In this document: piece after piece, positions 5,111-6,334 of the stretch
Position numbering within the stretch: position 1 is the first letter of the stretch
How the letters are laid out: the number at the start of each line of letters is the position of its first letter
Assembly: GCA_005885115.1 (NCBI GenBank)
Contig: VAXX01000194.1
Span: 1 to 6,334 of the forward strand
DNA: 6,334 nt
Source: Actinomycetota bacterium
GTDB lineage: Bacteria > Actinomycetota > Actinomycetes > Mycobacteriales > Micromonosporaceae
Direction: 5' to 3'
Position numbers and translations under genes: made by a program
Notes under the pieces: model-generated
What the model saw: the letters and a program-made list of their open reading frames with translations, nothing else
Told to the model about the DNA's origin: nothing
The model's database searches: none

Positions 5111-6167
5111 ACCGGCTGAGGAAGCGCGCGTACCGGTCGGCGGCCGCTCCGAGGGCTTTGCGCTGGGTGGCGGTGAGTGGGGCGTACAGGGCCGGGTGGA
5201 TGGTCACCGCGTCCTTGGCGAGCGTGCGCTTCCAGTGACCGGCGACGTGCGGGCCGAACAGCAGCGTCAACGTGTAGGGCGGCCGGTCGCTGATCGGCCG
5301 GGCGGTGCCGGCGGTGTCCATCAGGTACCGGGTCTCGCCGTACCCCATGACGTACTCGTCGTAGCCCTGTAGCAGGTACGCCACATCGGGCCCGGTCGAC
5401 CGTGTCGGCGGCGGTTCGGCGAACCAGTACGTCCGCCCGTCCAGCTCCAAACGCTGAAGGTGCCCGGACACCAGGTCCAGTGCCCGGTTCACCTGCGCCA
5501 CGGTCAGGCTGGCCCAGGCGGCGAGGTCCTTCGCGGTGGCCGGACCGTGGCCGGTGAAGTACCGCAGGGTGAGCTCGGCCAGGGCCGCGTCCGGGCCCAG
5601 CCGCCGGGCCTGCGGCGCCCGCTCCTCCAGCAGCGCGTACGTGTGCTGCGCGCCGCGGGGCGGGCCGCTGCAGATCACCCCTTCCAGCTCGGCGTGCATC
5701 ACGAGCAGGGTCAACCGCAGCCCGCCGGGGTCGACCCCGGCGGCGGCGAGGACCGCGCCGATCTCCTTGCGGGTCAAGGACTTCCCGCCGCGCAGCGCGT
5801 CGCCGATCAGGTCGGTGGCCCGCTCGCGGACCGGCTCGTCCAGGCCCTGCTGCCGGTACATGAAGGCGTTGAGCTGCTGGACCCGGGGCGCTGTCGCGCG
5901 AAGCAGCCAGCCGATGTCCTCGGGCAGGACGAAATGCCAGGTGGGGCGCAGGACATGGGTACGCAGGATGGTGCCCTCGGCGTACGCCCGCTCCAGATCG
6001 GCGTCGCGGACGCCGGTACAGCGGATGCCGATCGACCACTTCGCCGGCCCGTAGTCCTGCGACTGCACGGCGCCCAGCCAGCGCACCGCCTCCTCGGGCG
6101 CGCCGAACCCCGGACCGGCCAACCGCAGGGTACGCAGCCGCCAGCGGGCCAACTCCCGGACGTCCAC
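5088..6167 (-). CDS. Winged-helix DNA-binding protein of the AlkZ-like family (HTH_42, putative DNA glycosylase)
   Basis: A 359-residue protein of the HTH_42 (formerly DUF1006) family, which includes Streptomyces AlkZ and E. coli YcaQ. Those are DNA glycosylases that remove bulky alkyl adducts and unhook interstrand crosslinks. Family landmarks are ELARWRLRTLRL at the N-terminus, the candidate catalytic segment GAVQSQDYGPAKWSIGIR with Q35 and Q37 (QxQ as in AlkZ; YcaQ-type proteins have QxD), HVLRPTWHFVLPEDIGWLL (71-89), YFTGHGPATAKDLAAWASL (203-221) and LLQGYDEYVMGY (265-276). Length is normal for the family. The GTG start shares its first base with the last base of the TAG stop of the upstream dehydrogenase gene. 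There is no clear Shine-Dalgarno, so re-initiation after that gene is likely. AlkZ itself protects the azinomycin producer, but no toxin biosynthesis gene is visible here, so a general DNA-repair paralogue is the safer reading. Activity is not proven by sequence. Confidence 0.87.
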   Translation of the reverse strand: MDVRELARWRLRTLRLAGPGFGAPEEAVRWLGAVQSQDYGPAKWSIGIRCTGVRDADLERAYAEGTILRTHVLRPTWHFVLPEDIGWLLRATAPRVQQLNAFMYRQQGLDEPVRERATDLIGDALRGGKSLTRKEIGAVLAAAGVDPGGLRLTLLVMHAELEGVICSGPPRGAQHTYALLEERAPQARRLGPDAALAELTLRYFTGHGPATAKDLAAWASLTVAQVNRALDLVSGHLQRLELDGRTYWFAEPPPTRSTGPDVAYLLQGYDEYVMGYGETRYLMDTAGTARPISDRPPYTLTLLFGPHVAGHWKRTLAKDAVTIHPALYAPLTATQRKALGAAADRYARFLSRSVTVAER

Positions 6168-6334
6168 TACAGCGGGGTCACGTACGCGCCGGTGATGCCA
6201 CCGTCGACCACGAACGCCGACGCGGTGACGAAGCTGGCGTCGTCGCTGGCCAGGAACGCGACCGCGGCGGCGATCTCCTCGGGCTGGGCGAACCGCCCCA
6301 TCGGTACGTGCACCAGCCGCCGCGCCGCCCGCTC
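6167..6334 (-). CDS. Short-chain dehydrogenase/reductase (SDR) family oxidoreductase, C-terminal part
   Basis: The last 55 residues of a protein whose 5' part lies beyond the window. They carry the C-terminal pattern of classical SDR enzymes: [33 protein letters not shown], then [14 protein letters not shown] at the end. The Gly-Arg-Phe, Pro-Glu-Glu-Ile-Ala and Val-Asp-Gly-Gly elements are the usual landmarks. Such proteins are NAD(P)-dependent oxidoreductases of about 250 residues; the nucleotide-binding motif and catalytic Tyr/Lys are outside the window, so the substrate cannot be judged. The TAG stop (6167-6169) overlaps the GTG start of the AlkZ-like gene by one base, implying co-transcription. 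Confidence 0.92.
   Translation of the reverse strand, partial: ERAARRLVHVPMGRFAQPEEIAAAVAFLASDDASFVTASAFVVDGGITGAYVTPL

Overview
The window is very GC-rich, with G or C at nearly every third codon position, frequent GTG starts and many GTAC-containing words. With the gene content this points to an actinobacterium, most likely of the Micromonosporaceae (Micromonospora-like); that assignment is inference. There are seven genes or gene parts plus short regulatory regions. No RNA gene, CRISPR array, insertion sequence or other mobile element is visible, and no gene-free stretch exceeds about 240 bases.

Left part (1-1697, minus strand): a tightly packed operon reading leftwards, CDP-alcohol phosphatidyltransferase (pgsA2-like), then a DUF881 membrane-anchored protein, then a small basic membrane protein (sbp) cut by the window edge. 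The first two genes overlap by 4 bases and the third starts directly after the second's stop codon. The order matches the conserved actinobacterial locus known from Mycobacterium tuberculosis as Rv1822-Rv1823-Rv1824, which continues with a second DUF881 gene, gcvH, garA and a MerR-type regulator. This is core cell-envelope territory.

Middle (1698-3756): a divergent 235-base intergenic region with a good plus-strand promoter candidate (CTGACC-N17-GATAAT), a possible foldable leader and a 13-base palindrome. It is followed by a large polytopic membrane protein resembling GT-C type glycosyltransferases. Its C-terminal coding sequence is broken: the conserved-looking tail lies in another frame from 3545 to 3682, so the locus has a small indel or, more likely, a short frameshifting deletion near 3535-3545.

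Right-middle (3757-5059, plus strand): a two-gene signalling module. A MEDS-STAS protein lacks the usual phosphorylatable serine of its STAS domain, and it overlaps by 14 bases an RsbW-like GHKL ATPase. Together they look like an unusual partner-switching pair without an adjacent sigma factor. A perfect 15-base palindrome overlaps the ribosome binding site of the first gene.

Right end (5088-6334, minus strand, convergent with the signalling pair): an AlkZ-like winged-helix DNA glycosylase family protein with a QxQ motif. It is coupled by a TAGTG stop/start overlap to an upstream short-chain dehydrogenase whose C-terminal 55 residues are in the window.

Nothing here is clearly a wholly new system. 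The items most worth a second look are the broken glycosyltransferase-like gene, the serine-less MEDS-STAS/ATPase pair with its palindromic control site, and the coupled SDR-AlkZ-like pair.
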